A stretch of 64,000 bases of DNA from Sinonovacula constricta. Taxonomy: Eukaryota; Mollusca; Bivalvia; Cardiida; Solecurtidae. The stretch is from assembly GCA_007844125.1 (NCBI GenBank), contig CM017571.1, positions 27,651,978-27,715,977 of the forward strand, read 5' to 3'. The notes under the pieces are model-generated. The model made no database searches, was not told the origin of the DNA, and saw nothing but the letters and a program-made list of their open reading frames with translations. The first letter of the stretch is position 1. Every line of letters begins with the position of its first letter. Below, piece by piece: positions 36,614 through 49,527 of the stretch. The translations under genes and the position numbers were made by a program.

Positions 36614-37372
36614 GTAGGTAACTTCAATGGTTTGCTAAAAAGAATCAACTTTTTATATTAAAATGTACAATGTAAAAGATGCAGCCAAGCTTAAAAATGA
36701 GTGCTTAATTATTTTATTTTTGCTTTCTTTGTGCTGCTTTATATGTTAAAGCTTGTTATTTTTAGGTTTGGTGATAGAAATGTGATTCCTAATTTGGCAC
36801 GATTAAACAATTATTTGATTTTTTTTTATATAAAGACATGAGGATTTTTTTTTTAATGTGGATTATACAACTCATGAGGATATAAGCTTACATGAGCAGT
36901 AAGTATGCTACAGCAAAAGACTTAAAAAAAGAAACTGAAGAAACAAAAACTGGTTGTACTATTAATTCATATATTTACTTTTTGACCCTTGCTGCAAGTT
37001 CACTTTCTTATATCTTTGGGTTTGGATTTTTACCAGGCAGCTAAAATAAACACAAACAAAATAATGGTTCTTTAAAATACTAAATCTTTTATTATCTTAT
37101 CTGTCACTTTGAGTGATTTGATTTAAACTTCAAATAAAGTTATGTATGGCACTTGTTCAGAACAGATCATACTAGATCAATTCTGGATTAAATTACAGGG
37201 TGAAGCCTGCAGACTGTTGTTTATTGCTCACTAATTAGAATCCACATATTTTATTCAAGGTTAAATTTGATACCAATGAAGAATAATTCTGTCAGTAATG
37301 TTTTATTTTGACTCTAGACCCTTACCAGGCTATTTTTCCTAAGTAATATAAAATCTTTATAAAGCTAGAGAC
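36614..37372. other. Presumed intron sequence, no gene seen
   Basis: AT-rich sequence between candidate exon 1B and the 36-bp minisatellite. No exon or named repeat is supportable. Confidence 0.4.
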
Positions 37373-40034
37373 TTTGGAGCAAATAGTGCAGATCCTGATT
37401 AGACAGCTCCTGGAGCAAATAGTGCAGATCTTGATTAGACAGCTCCTGGAGCAAATAGTGCAGATCTTGATCAGACAGCTCCTGGAGCAAATAGTGCAGA
37501 TCTTGATCAGACAGCTCCTGGAGCAAATAGTGCAGCTCTTGATCAGACAGCTCCTGGAGCAAATAGTGCAGATCTTTATCAGACAGCTCCTGAAGCAAAT
37601 AGTGCAGATCTTGCTCAGACAGCTCCTGTAGCAAATAGTGCAGATCCTGATCAGACAGCTCCTGAAGCAAATAGTGCAGATCTTGATCAGACAGCTCCTG
37701 AAGCAAATAGTGCAGATCTTGATTAGACAGCTCCTGGAGCAAATAGTACAGATCTTGATCAGACAGCTCATGGAGCAAATAGTGCAGATCTTGATCAGAC
37801 AGCTCCTGGAGCAAATAGTGCAGATCTTGATCAGACAGCTCCTGAAGCAAATAGTGCAGATCTTGATCAGACAGCTCCTGGAGCAAATAGTGCAGATCTT
37901 TATCAGACAGCTCCTGAAGCAAAAAGTGCAGATTTTAATCAGACAGCTCCTGGAGCAAATAGTGCAGATCTTTACCAGACAGCTCCTGAAGCAAATAGTG
38001 CAGATCTTGATCAGACAGCTCCTGGAGCAAATAGTGCAGATCTTGATCAGACAGCTCCTGGAGCAAATAGTGCAGATCTTGATCAGACAGCTCCTGAAGC
38101 AAATAGTGCAGATCTTGATCAGACAGCTCCTGGAGCAAATAGTGCAGATCTTGATCAGACAGCTCATTGAGCAAATAGTGCAGATCTTGATTAGACAGCT
38201 CCTGGAGCAAATAGTGCAGATCCTGATCAGACAGCTCCTGGATCAAATAGTGCAGATCTTGATTAGACAGCTCCTGAAGCAAATAGTGCAGATCTTGATC
38301 GACAGCTCCTGGAGCAAATAGTTCAGATCTTGATCAGACAGCTCCTTGAGCAAATAGTGCAGATCTTGATTAGACAGCTCCTGGAGCAAATAGTGCAGAT
38401 CTTGATCAGACAGCTCATTGAGCAAATAGTGCAGATCTTGATTAGACAGCTCCTGGAGCAAATAGTGCAGATCTTGATCAGACAGCTCCTGGAGCAAATA
38501 GTGCAGATCTTGATTAGACAGCTCCTGAAGCAAATAGTGCAGATCTTGATCAGACAGCTCCTGGAGCAAATAGTGCAGATCTTGATTAGACAGCTCCTGA
38601 AGCAAATAGTGCAGATCTTGATCAGACAGCTCATGGAGCAAATAGTGCAGATCTTGATTAGACAGCTCCTGGAGCAAATAGTGCAGATCTTGATCAGACA
38701 GCTCCTGGAGCAAATAGTGCAGATATTTATCAGACAGCTCCTGAAGCAAATAGTGCATACCTTGATCAGACAGCTCCTGGAGCAAATAGTGCAGATCTTG
38801 ATTAGACAGCTCCTGAAGCAAATAGTGCATACCTTGATCAGACAGCTCCTGGAGCAAATAGTGCAGATCTTGATCAGACAGCTCCTGAAGCAAATAGTGC
38901 AGATCTTGATCAGACAGCTCCTGGAGCAAATAGTGCAGATCTTGATCAGACAGCTCCTGGAGCAAATAATGCAGCTCTTGATCAGACAGCTCCTGGAGCA
39001 AATAGTGCAGATCTTTATCAGACAGCTCCTGAAGCAAATAGTGCAGATCTTGCTCAGACAGCTCCTGTAGCAAATAGTGCAGATCCTGATCAGACAGCTC
39101 CTGAAGCAAATAGTGCAGATCTTGATCAGACAGCTCCTGAAGCAAATAGTGCAGATCTTGATTAGACAGCTCCTGGAGCAAATAGTACAGATCTTGATCA
39201 GACAGCTCATGGAAGTAGTGCAGATCTTGATCAGACAGCTCCTGGAGCAAATAGTGCAGATCTTGATCAGACAGCTCCTGAAGCAAATAGTGCAGATCTT
39301 GATCAGACAGCTCCTGGAGCAAATAGTGCAGATCATTATCAGACAGCTCCTGAAGCAAAAAGTGCAGATTTTAATCAGACAGCTCCTGGAGCAAATAGTG
39401 CAGATCTTTACCAGACAGCTCCTGAAGCAAATAGTGCAGATCTTGATCAGACAGCTCCTGGAGCAAATAGTGCAGATCTTGATCAGACAGCTCCTGAAGC
39501 AAATAGTGCAGATCTTGATCAGACAGCTCCTGGAGCAAATAGTGCAGATCTTGATCAGACAGCTCATTGAGCAAATAGTGCAGATCTTGATTAGACAGCT
39601 CCTGGAGCAAATAGTGCAGATCCTGATCAGACAGCTCCTGGATCAAATAGTGCAGATCTTGATTAGACAGCTCCTGAAGCAAATAGTGCAGATCTTGATC
39701 GACAGCTCCTGGAGCAAATAGTTCAGATCTTGATCAGACAGCTCCTTGAGCAAATAGTGCAGATCTTGATCAGACAGCTCCTGGAGCAAATAGTGCAGAT
39801 CTTTATCAGACAGCTCCTGAAGCAAATAGTGCATACCTTGATCAGACAGCTCCTGGAGCAAATAGTGCAGATCTTGATCAGACAGCTCCTGAAGCAAATA
39901 GTGCATACCTTGATCAGACGGCTCCTGGAGCAAATAGTGCAGATCTTGATTAAACAGCTCCTGGAGCAAATAGTGCAGATCTTGATCAGATAGCTCCTGG
40001 AGCAAATAGTGCAGATCTTGATCAGACAGCTCCT
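37373..40034. repeat. Minisatellite, 36-bp unit, about 74 copies, with a higher-order duplication
   Basis: The unit is GCAAATAGTGCAGATCTTG followed by ATCAGACAGCTCCTGGA. Variants (CCTGAAG, GATTAGAC, TTTATCAG, CATACCTTG) mark individual units. A block of about 0.75 kb ending at 38321 reappears ending at 39721: the offset is 1439 bp at its left (37638 versus 39077) and 1400 bp at its right, the 39-bp difference being one missing unit plus a 3-bp deletion at 39211. Because 36 is 12 codons, long frames are open on both strands (for example ELSDQDLHYLLQ repeated); these are products of the period, not genes. Confidence 0.97.
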
Positions 40035-40829
40035 GCACAGCTCTCAGAGAGTATTGTATCATGTTAGAAAAAATAATGTACTGTTCAATATACATGTATA
40101 TCAAACTGTTAATCAAGTACTTTAGAGCCTTGTGCTATTGTACTGTTTCTGTAGAAACATAGTTAAAGTAAATGAGACGTTTTTGCCTTATCTCTCCAAT
40201 CTGTCAAGTCAAAGCTTTATGTTCAAGACCAAAGTATTTGTTGCTTTTTATTGTAAGAATATTATTTATGCATACCTTTATATTTTGCATGTTCTTCATG
40301 TTTATGCATATATGTTCTACATAATCATAATTATGCACAGACTTAACTTTATCTCAAGTCCAACTGAAACTTGTGTCAGCAAACAATCAATAATATTATA
40401 TATGGTTGATATAACAGTGTTTATATGCTTATTAAAAAAACACCATTGCAAAAAAACCCACTTTAAATACTGTTAGTCGTAGCTGTTATTCCTTTTTAAA
40501 GCAGATTGACTTTTCCTGTACCTTTTGCATTATTTAATGTTGCATGTTACACTCTGGTCACTGCCCCCGGGTAGGACCTGCAAACACTGAATAATACATA
40601 AGATGAGGACAAAAAATGGTGGACTAGTTGGAGATGCATGCTGGGATATGTTCAGGATTAAAGAATCTTTGCCCCTGAGTGATGCCGACTAGCATGTCCA
40701 GTCAGAATTAAGTTAGTTTTGAACCATACAACATTCCCCAGGGAGGCTGCAGGTTCAATACTCTGCTAGAACTTACCATGGCTAGAAGGCACCCAAGGTT
40801 AATTTTTTCCCTAAGTAATCCCTCAAAAA
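40035..40829. other. Presumed intron sequence, no gene seen
   Basis: Contains a 114-codon open frame (40132-40476, plus), rich in Tyr, Ile and Cys, with no recognisable domain, probably chance. No other feature is supportable. Confidence 0.35.
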
Positions 40830-41075
40830 CTTGTGGCTGAGTGGCAGAGTTGCATACATGTAACTTTTCTGACTGCTTTCCTCTCACTGTGTAAGTCCTG
40901 GTTGGGGCAAAGGATTTAATATGGTTATGTCTTCCAGCTGATCTACAGTGCAGATGTGGTTCTATCCAAACATTTGTCAGGGGTCTGCCCCCACCAAAAT
41001 ACCTGGACATTGCTATATTGCCCTTAATTGTTTCACTAAGGTGTATCTCTTTAAACAAATAATAAACCCTCAGCC
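40830..41075 (+). repeat. tRNA-derived SINE-like element
   Basis: GTGGCTGAGTGGCAGAGTTG is a good A-box region of Ser/Leu tRNA type; GTGTAAGTCCTGGTTGGG is a decayed B box. The body has GTGGTTCTATCCAAACATTT and GTCAGGGGTCTGCCCCC, then ATTGTTTCACTAAGGTGTAT and an AAACAAATAATAAA tail. This 3' region is shared with the copies at 53470 and 57340. Confidence 0.6.
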
Positions 41076-41129
41076 TCTCACTACATACTGTGATTGCAAA
41101 ATTGGCCACTGAGAAGTTACAAGTCTCAA

Positions 41130-41350
41130 GTCAGTAGATATTCAACCAGTGCTGCCCTCTGATTGCCAAACCTCTGCACAGGTTCAAGTCTCTTTGTATA
41201 CAAAAGCAATCCAGGGGTGTGGAGTGGGATTACCCTGTGATATCTTGATGGTTCTACCAAGATTCCTCTGTGGTTATGTCTGGAAGAATGCTATTATCGC
41301 AATTGTGTCATAGTGGTGTATATTTTGAAACTAGACGATAACTAACAACA
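41130..41350 (+). repeat. SINE-like element, diverged
   Basis: A B-box-like GCACAGGTTCAAGTCTC is followed by a body with GATGGTTCTACCAAGATTC and CAATTGTGTCATAGTGG, the same order of blocks as the neighbouring SINE. The A-box region is not convincing. Confidence 0.4.
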
Positions 41351-42599
41351 ACAGTTACGGGTACTAATTTTTGTCTTTATCTGTTATTACTATTGCAAGC
41401 AGACTGACTAGTTTTTTCTGTTACTTTTGCATTATTTAATGTTTCATGTTTCACTCTACTAGTCTAGTCAGCACCCCCTAGCCCCATATACCCTCTCCCC
41501 ACTCTTAATAGAACCAACACTTAATAATATACTCAAAAATGGCAAACCATTGGATTGTAATAAAAGGCATCTTCGGCCGTGAGTCATGCAGACTAACATG
41601 TCTAGTCAAAGTTAAGTACATTCCAATACACAACTTCCAAGTTACAGCCTTCCAGCAGCAAAGATTATTGTAGTACTGGTATGTCAAACTTCATCAAGTT
41701 GGTACAAATTTGGGCTGCTTGGCTTTGTGAAACTAATAAAACCACTGACAGATATTGAGAAAATAGACAAGTCACTTGTTGGAGCATTTCTGTCAATGAA
41801 AGACATTGGTGTAATTGCTTATATACATGTAGTTGACTAGAAAACATAGAAGACTGATTTAACTGTGATCAGTACAATTGACTACCTACTGTATCAACAG
41901 ATGCTATAACTTCATTCCTTCAGTGTAAAAGATGTCAATATGGGCAGTAACTCTTAACTATGTCGGAAGTTTTGTATTGATACAACAATGCCCAGGGATG
42001 AAAAGCTGAAGTTTCAATAACTTGCTACAACTTTCTGTCTTGAATCTTCTTCAGGTTTATTTTCATGTTTAGCATAAGTAAGAATACATTTTTTTATTTT
42101 TTTTATTTTAGTTCCTTGTTCACTCTTGATATATGTATACATATATTCGTTTTAGATATTATATTATGTTCTTGGTTGTTATATTTTCTAGGGTACTGAC
42201 AAATAAGTGTTTATGATTAACAAGCAGTGTTTAAGTGTTGCTAAGATATCTTCCATGACTGATGACTGGTATTGTTATCAGTTTAATATCACTGAGTATT
42301 GTGCCACTTCTTTGCGACATGACGCCATAGTTAAGGCAGCCTTGTATTTCTAGAATGAACTTGTGCTAAACAGGCAAAGAGTACATTCTTTTTTTTCCAA
42401 TACCTTGTGTACAGTTTCACTGGGATTGATGTCTTGTAAGGTATATTGGTAGCAAACACAATCGTTTGTCATTCCTTTTGATCAAGTTTTCCAATCCATG
42501 AAAAACAAAGTGACATGTTTGTGACAAATTTATTTTCATTGAACCTGTTGTATGGTACATGTAAAAGAAAGATGATTTGATCTAGTTGCTATCACTACA
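41351..42599. other. Presumed intron sequence, no gene seen
   Basis: AT-rich; no exon, RNA gene or clear repeat recognised. Confidence 0.35.
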
Positions 42600-42735
42600 A
42601 TCATGATGATGATGATCATCATCAACAACATCATCATCATCAACATCATCATCATCATCAGTGATTGATCAGCATCATTATATAACATCATTATCATCAT
42701 AATCATCACTAACACCACCATGATCAGCACCCTCA
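42600..42735. repeat. Degenerate (CAT)n microsatellite
   Basis: Interrupted CAT/ATC triplets. Its minus-strand Met/Ile-rich frame is a by-product. Confidence 0.85.
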
Positions 42736-43139
42736 CCACAATTCTCCTCCTTCTACCATTCCTCATCACATCATTAATTAATAAAAATTAGTAACACATA
42801 GAGCTTTGAACATAGAAAAATTAGTAACACCTACAGCTTTGAATATAGGAAACATTTCCAGGATAATGTTTTTAAACAATCACCCATTCCCATGTGAAGA
42901 CTAGTAACTGCTCCCTTCCAGTCCACCAGGACACCACAGAACATAAAACTATTGAGTTGTTTCCCTTTTTATTGTATTGGTAACATATCATAAAACCTGG
43001 TTTTACTGTTTAGCCAAGACAGATAAAGGAGGTCGGATCATTACCAGGAAGAACATGATAGCTAGTTGATGTTTGGATCAATGTTGTTTTTTAAGAGGTG
43101 GCTGATGGCGATTGACTATACTATGACTAGGTCATAGAG

Positions 43140-43440
43140 ATTATACCCATAATCATCATTAGCAGCAACATCAGCAGCATTAGCAATAACATCACCACTA
43201 TCATCATAATTATTATATATATCATGAATTGATGTTGTCATCATCATCATTGTTATTATCATCAATATCATCACCATCATGATTATCATCATATATCACC
43301 ACCATCATTATCATCATATATAATCACCATCATTGTTATCATATATTATCACCATCATTATCATCATATATCTTCACCATCATTGTTATCACATAACTTC
43401 AGCTTCATTATTATCATTACCATCATAATTGCCACAAAGA
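43140..43440. repeat. ATC-rich degenerate tandem repeat
   Basis: CAT/ATC triplets grade into a roughly 27-bp unit (ATCATATATCACCACCATC with TTATC / TTGTTATC variants) repeated about five times at 43260-43390. Not coding. Confidence 0.8.
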
Positions 43441-43829
43441 TTATCCCACGAATTATTTTTCAGAGCATTTATTGGAAGGATAATATGATCCCTTGTCTAG
43501 ATAACAATCTAGTGATGATTGATTGCCAGTTACGTTACAGCTAGAAAACCTTTTGTTGTCTCAAGATTGTGGACATTGCTCATTGTAGTAATGCATTATC
43601 AGATCAAAGGTGTTGTCGTCTAGCTTTATAAATCAGTTAAGTTTTGTTGTTCCTGCTTTTATTTTCTCAGCAGTATAGTGTTCTTTAGCATTAAATTATG
43701 ATTTTTAAGCAAATCTTTCTTTGCTGAATACTACATTAATGAGATGTTTTTTTTGTTTTATAAATAAGTTATAACAAAGCAGAGATTAGAAAAATGTTTA
43801 GCACTTAGGGGATTCGATGAAGCATAAAA

Positions 43830-44205
43830 CCCACTCATCAATGCAAATAGATATTTCCTTTCTGAACCACACTGCAGAGATAGCTATTTTTAAACTAAGA
43901 AATCCATGTGACAACTCACTTTTGGGATCGCATTATATCGTCATCCAGGTAGTCTGATGACGTCAGTGTCTATTTTTAGCAGTTATCACTATCGAGTTTA
44001 TTTATAGATTTGGAAAGAATGAACCATTAGAATGATTTGTTTCACAAATTGTACTGTTTTACAATATAGGTAGTGTTCCAAATTGTCTTTACTTAGACTG
44101 AAGTATGAGTTATCCAGTTTATGCATACATTTCCAGAAATCATAGAAAAATACTGCTACATGAATTTGATATAAATAAACTTTTGGATACCACCTTTAAG
44201 ATTGT
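43830..44205 (-). mobile_element. Inverted copy of the TTAA-type element
   Basis: On the minus strand this segment starts TTAAAGGTGGTATCC near 44202. It then shows AACACTACCTATATTGT, TCTATAAATAAAC, GATAGTGATAACTGC, TAAAAATAGACACTGACG and TTAGTTTAAAAATAGCTATC in the same order as the 19852-20336 copy. Its opposite end is not clear, so the left boundary is approximate. Confidence 0.6.
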
Positions 44206-45349
44206 TAGAAGATCATTTAAATTGGTATTTGTTATATACAAGGAAGCCGGAAAGCCATGCAATTTTAGAGTTGAGTGATGCTCTTAACAGCATTCCTTAC
44301 AAAATCAATATTCACATTCATACGCATTACATATCATGTTGTATATGGGTGATTATAACATACTTTATACATTTTTCCCTTTATTTAAATTTGGATTTGA
44401 ATTTGTATGTTGAACCCTTTTTTGCCATAAATAAGCAATTAATAATGCAATTATCACTACAGTAATGAAATAAGTTTTCTTAGTCATTTTGCAACTTGTG
44501 CCAACATGTTTGTAAAAATTTAATGTATAATTAATTAGTACTCTTGCCTTTCTACTAATTGAAGTTTCAAATATCAAATAAGTTTTAATAAGTGATAAAC
44601 ATGATTGTCTGCTTTTTTATGCCACCTTACAAAGTGGCAATTTAAAATCAGTTGGCCTTGGAGTATCTTTACTGTAATTTAAACAACTTAACAAACTGTG
44701 GGTGTGAAATTATTGGAGCAACTTCTATTTATAAGTGTTGGTATTAAGTTGTACTGAAGTTCCAAAGATTCTATTATTGGAATTTCGAATTGCTTCAAAC
44801 ACAGTACTTTGTGCTAGACACAAGTTGGTACTGAAAAATGAGGACCAAACATTCTTTTCTTATTGTAATACAAATGGCTGCTTTAAAAAAATGTAGACTG
44901 ACTTTTAAAAAATACTATGACTTTTAATTAAAGTGCAATTATATTTGAAGAGACTTGTAAAATTTATTAAACAATAATTTTACTCATTTACTGATTTAGT
45001 AGTTAGCATAAAACTTCAATGATAAGAGGAGACATACATGCAGTACATACATGTATCTGTAAAAACCAACAATATGACCTTTTTAAATTTGTTGTGTGAC
45101 ATGTAGATCTACTGAGTACAATAATACTGTTGTTTTATCATGTTGAGAAAAGTGAAATATTGTGTTTTTTGTTTATCAAGTATTTTATAAACATTATTTA
45201 AATTGGTTGTTGTTACTCAACTTTCAATCAGGAAACATTTACTACAAGACATACTTAACAAAGTCACTAGTACTTGGTCACAGGTGTTCAATTGTGACAA
45301 GACTTAATTTAGATTCATTAACTTACAATAGCAGTTTAGTAGCAGTGTT
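44206..45349. other. Presumed intron sequence, no gene seen
   Basis: AT-rich. The 87-codon open frame at 44202-44465 is hydrophobic but starts in a transposon end and shows no recognisable domain. Confidence 0.35.
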
Positions 45350-45351
45350 TG

Positions 45352-45392
<41 letters not shown>

Positions 45393-45560
45393 TTCATCAT
45401 CACCACCACTACCACCACTTATATTTAATCCATTGTTTTGAAGGCAGTAATTGCTCACATCTATATAATCTAAGTTGTTTTGAAGGCAGTAATTGCTCAC
45501 AACTATATAATCTAAGTTGTTTTGAAGGCAGTAATTGCTCACAACTATATAATCTAAGTT
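45350..45560. repeat. (ATC)n microsatellite followed by a 42-bp tandem repeat
   Basis: A clean ATC run at about 45350-45395 is followed by three near-identical units of TTGTTTTGAAGGCAGTAATT plus GCTCACAACTATATAATCTA and AG at about 45433-45560. Confidence 0.9.
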
Positions 45561-46359
45561 GTAAGTGTACTTGTTTTGAAAATCATTATGTTAACATACT
45601 GATACTATCTTGTTTTTATTGTTGCATGCGTGCAACCAGGGAAGGTTTACTGAATTCAATTAACCTGAAACAGAGCGGAATCTCAATTGAACAATGATTA
45701 AATGTTCAAAGTAATTTAGGACACAGAGTTGAAAGTTTTGATAACTATTTCCTTGCTTATCAGTATTGAAGGATTTCAGGTCTCCATTCGCACAATTATC
45801 AATGGTCAACTATGGAAGGTCTAATCTTCTTAAACCGACTTGTCAAGGTTAAGTTGTAAATTGAAGCTTAAAACGGCCCAGTAATTGTCAATTTGTTCCA
45901 TGGGTAGTACTGTAGCCAATCATTTTCCAGTGCATTATTGTAAGTGGTGTACTACAGGGTTTAACAGCTTAAACACATTGTCATCAACACGGATTGTACC
46001 GATTTGTTTTGGATTATTTTGGAAGTTTGGATTTTTATAAATATATTTTGAAGGTGTGAATATTTAAGAGATTTCTCTGTGATTTGTAATGTTAAGTGTT
46101 GTTGTGTTTTAAAGTGTTTATCGTTTTGATATTTTCAGTGGTTATTAAGAATTATTTCAATATTACACCATATTAATGAGTTTTTCAATGACTGTGCTAA
46201 AAGGATATTTTTTTTTTTTTTTTTCATTGATTGGATGTTAATAAGTAAATTTTCTTTTACTGGTTGCTTTGGAATGTTTGATTTGTGTATGTTTATGTTT
46301 GTGTGTTTGGGTCAATTCTTCCACTGAAAAATTCTTTTTAGTTATCTAGAGATGGTGTC

Positions 46360-46560
46360 CACTTGAAGCAGAGTGCTGCCTTCTCAGATATAGCATGCCA
46401 TGAACTACTGACATGCAATCGCACCCAGTCACATTATCCTCCCACTGGGTTAACCTGTCAGGAAACTACCCTTACATTTGCTCGAGCTATAATACACATT
46501 TGTTTACAATTAAAGTCAATCCAGAGATTGAACCCAGTTTTGTAACTGAAGCCTACACTC
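46360..46560 (+). repeat. Dispersed repeat shared with 30.76 kb and 52.43 kb
   Basis: This is the second copy of the repeat at 30760. Its 3' part, TTTACAATTAAAGTCAATCC then AGAGATTGAACCCAGT, recurs at 52433-52470 (TTTACAATTAAAGTAAGTCC, AGAGATTGAACCCAGT), showing at least three family members. AGATTGAACCCAGT resembles the T-arm side of a B box. Confidence 0.5.
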
Positions 46561-49374
46561 CATCTGCTGCACTCACAGGTCAAAAAGAAAACTATTATAT
46601 CATGCAGTTTATATGGTTAATTTGTAATGTCATTTCACTTATAATTTCCAAAAAGGCCGCACTCTAAGAACATATTGTTTTACTGCCTCGTTTTTTAAGA
46701 AAAGATTTTATTAATTGTATATTGGTGTAATAATGTAAAAGGTTAGTGTAACCTTTGGCTATGGTTTACTGGTTAATTAAACATATTTTGTAGTTTGAAT
46801 TGATATATTTATAACTTTTTTGTTATATTTTTTACTACTAATAAAAGTACTTCTATTTTAAAAAATAATAAATATTTCATTAAGTGTGGGCTGGATATAA
46901 TATCTGGATTATCAAACAAAGATAAATATATATATATATATATATATATTTAAATTTTAATTGGCTCAATAGAGACCTAAGACCTAAACGAGGGAGCTTT
47001 CTTTTGGACTCTTACTGAAAGTTAAGAGTTAAAAACTATTCTTTTTCAACACAATGGGGTCGGAGTTCATTTTCTTCTCAACTTACTCAAACACTTTCCA
47101 TCCTCCATTAAGTTCAGTGACTCCATTTCTCTTAAAACATTAATTATTAGAACACTTAGAATTTGATTCTCCACATACTTTTAACAAAAGGTGTAATATT
47201 TTAATCAAACAGACCAAGTCAAGTGTCCATCTTCCTCAGGGCCTTGTTCTGTTTGTCTACAGAATTAAGCTTGGTCAATTGAGACTCAATTATTTTGTCA
47301 GTCAACATGTGTGCTTGTGAGGTTAGTGAACCTAGAGTAAGAAATTGACATTTAAATGAAAAGAATGTGACTTTTTAAGTGCTGAACAGTCACACTCTAC
47401 ACTTTAAGGTTGGCCATTATTTTAAATCCAATTTTCTTTGAGTCTGTACAGTTAAATGCAGTCTTCCAAATGATAAGGTTATGAAATTAAAGGTGATATT
47501 ATAGGATTATAGGAACTGTGTTATTTTGGATAACCATTTACATGTGATGAGAATTTTTTATATATGAAATATAAACTTATACATAAACACTTTTTTTTTT
47601 ATTATAAATTGTGATTAATGTAAAAAATGTAATATGTTGAATAGCAGATTTTCCAAATTGCGTTATCAATAAAAATGAAAATTTATGCACACGTTACTTT
47701 TGTCTGAATATAAAAGTAAAGATACATTTACAAGTTGATTGCATGCATAATTATGCAAATTGCAAAACACAGACACACCTGTTATCCTTGTTGTTGAATA
47801 TAAATTGGATGATAAGTTGATACTTAAGTAAGAAAAAATAAAAAAAAACATGTTATAGAATCTTTGGCTTATTGTTATTTAACCTAAACCTCTTAATGCT
47901 AATAATTTATCAAAATTAAATTCTGAAGAATATTTTCATATATCTTTTCTGTAAAAAATTAATAATAACAAGTGTTACTCTTTGATTATAAAAAATCAAC
48001 CCTTAATCTACTATATTTGTGAATTGCTTCAATCCATTTTGACTTATTTGCAAACAACTTCTTAGGATGGTTACATGATATTATGCTAGAGATTTGGCAT
48101 CAAAAAGGTGAAGATGTTGATTAGAGAGTTTCCAGCACGAGTTGTTGATCCACATCTACACTATTTTCCTCAGGAAGACTTCTCCATCTTTAGCAGTTGC
48201 AGTCTTAATAGAATCTCAGGTCACATTACTCTCAAATTCCTGTACTGAATAAACGGGACACATTACAAAAGGCTCTGTGTTGATATGGTAAATAAGTATT
48301 TCATTACTGACAAAGACAACTTAAAGACACATCGCTATAATGTCTTGTATAAATGCCACATTATTGCCAGATCGAGGCTATTTGATCACATTATTAATTA
48401 CAGGTCTCTTATTTCATTTACACAACTGCCCTGCTTTGATCTAGTTACTGTACGTCCCAGTAAAAAAAAATCTGCATTTTCTCATAAATTGAATTTTAAT
48501 GGCCAATTAAGGATGATCACCCTTGATCTCTGTGTATGCTAATGTTCGCTTAGCGAGTTATTGAATTTCAATCTTATTTTGTTTCATTGATATTTATGAA
48601 GGAAACTGTCATCATTTTCAGATGTTGTCATTATATAAAGCATTTAATGCTAACGTTATGTTTTGTTAACAAAGATTAAAGCTAGCAAGGAATTTATGTC
48701 ATGAAAGTAAATGTGACCCTTGCAATATACAACTAAATGGATAAAATTGATAATCAATATGTTATAATTGGTACATATTGCAAAAAAGGAGGATTTTGTG
48801 AATTGTTAGAGAAAGAAAGTGCTTTTGTTAACATAATTATAATCTTTTAATGCTAAGTTTATTGTTTATTAAGAAGTTTTAGCTTGTGGACAATGTTGTA
48901 AGAGGGAAAGTTTTTTATGAATTATTTCTGTTCAATACATGACCATGCAACAGAAATAAAGGCATTGCATTCTGTTTCACTAGAAGTGTTTGATCTAATA
49001 GTATTGTTATAGTGTTTAATTTGTTGATTTTTCTTAACATGTTCTAAAAAAGGTGATTATTAAAATAAAATTGTTTCTGTTATAAAGGGAGATTGCTATC
49101 TGTTACAGAGCTGTTTGTGTTATTTGAAGATTTTCTGAGGATATTTGTGTGGATGTCACCCAGATTAATAAATTTTTATGTTGTAAAATTCATCTCTTCA
49201 AACTGTGCCAATCTTCGACCGACTGTAATAGAATCTTTCTGTGACTTCTTAGTTAGGATTACTGGGTTTATTGGAAAACAGCACTCTAACAAAACTCACA
49301 GTGTTAAGAAAAGGTGCCATCAAACAGTAGCAACAATAGACCATTGATTTAAAAATATACTTCAAACTTAGAAA
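46561..49374. other. Presumed intron sequence, no gene seen
   Basis: Contains a TA run (46926-46949) and a decayed palindromic-element fragment near 48105-48175 (GATTAGAGAGTTTCCAGC, GATCCACATCTACACTATT). Open frames at 48285-48542 and 49093-49347 have no recognisable domain. The second lies directly upstream of candidate exon 1C and could be chance or 5' UTR. Confidence 0.35.
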
Positions 49375-49527
49375 ATGACAGAAACAGCCCCATACTTTGC
49401 ACCCTTGAAGCCAAGAGGAACAAAAAAGAACACATTTCTGGAGAGAGAAAAGACTGTACCCATGACCAGTGGACTAGCAGAGCGAAACTTTAAGTTCCAC
49501 TATGTGGGGAAAAGAAGCTACCTTCCT
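49375..49527 (+). CDS. Candidate first coding exon 1C of the large unidentified gene
   Basis: ATG at 49375 opens 51 codons that end at the consensus donor CTTCCT|GTAAGTA, in phase 0. An in-frame TAG at 49369-49371 lies immediately upstream. The peptide (MTETAPYFAPLKPRGTKKNT ... GLAERNFKFHYVGKRSYLP) is basic with scattered aromatics and looks like a genuine, folded or peptide-motif-bearing N-terminus. The TAG also forms an acceptor-like CTTAG, so an internal exon of 156 nt (49372-49527), also a multiple of three, is an alternative. I do not recognise the family. Shared phase with 9515 and 36613 supports one gene with several promoters. Confidence 0.6.

Noticed and set aside
37322..39567. Long Cys/Ile-rich, Leu/Gln-rich and Asp/Leu-rich repeat frames on both strands
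   Set aside because: The 36-bp period is 12 codons, so several frames stay open at once. No splice context or start region of its own.
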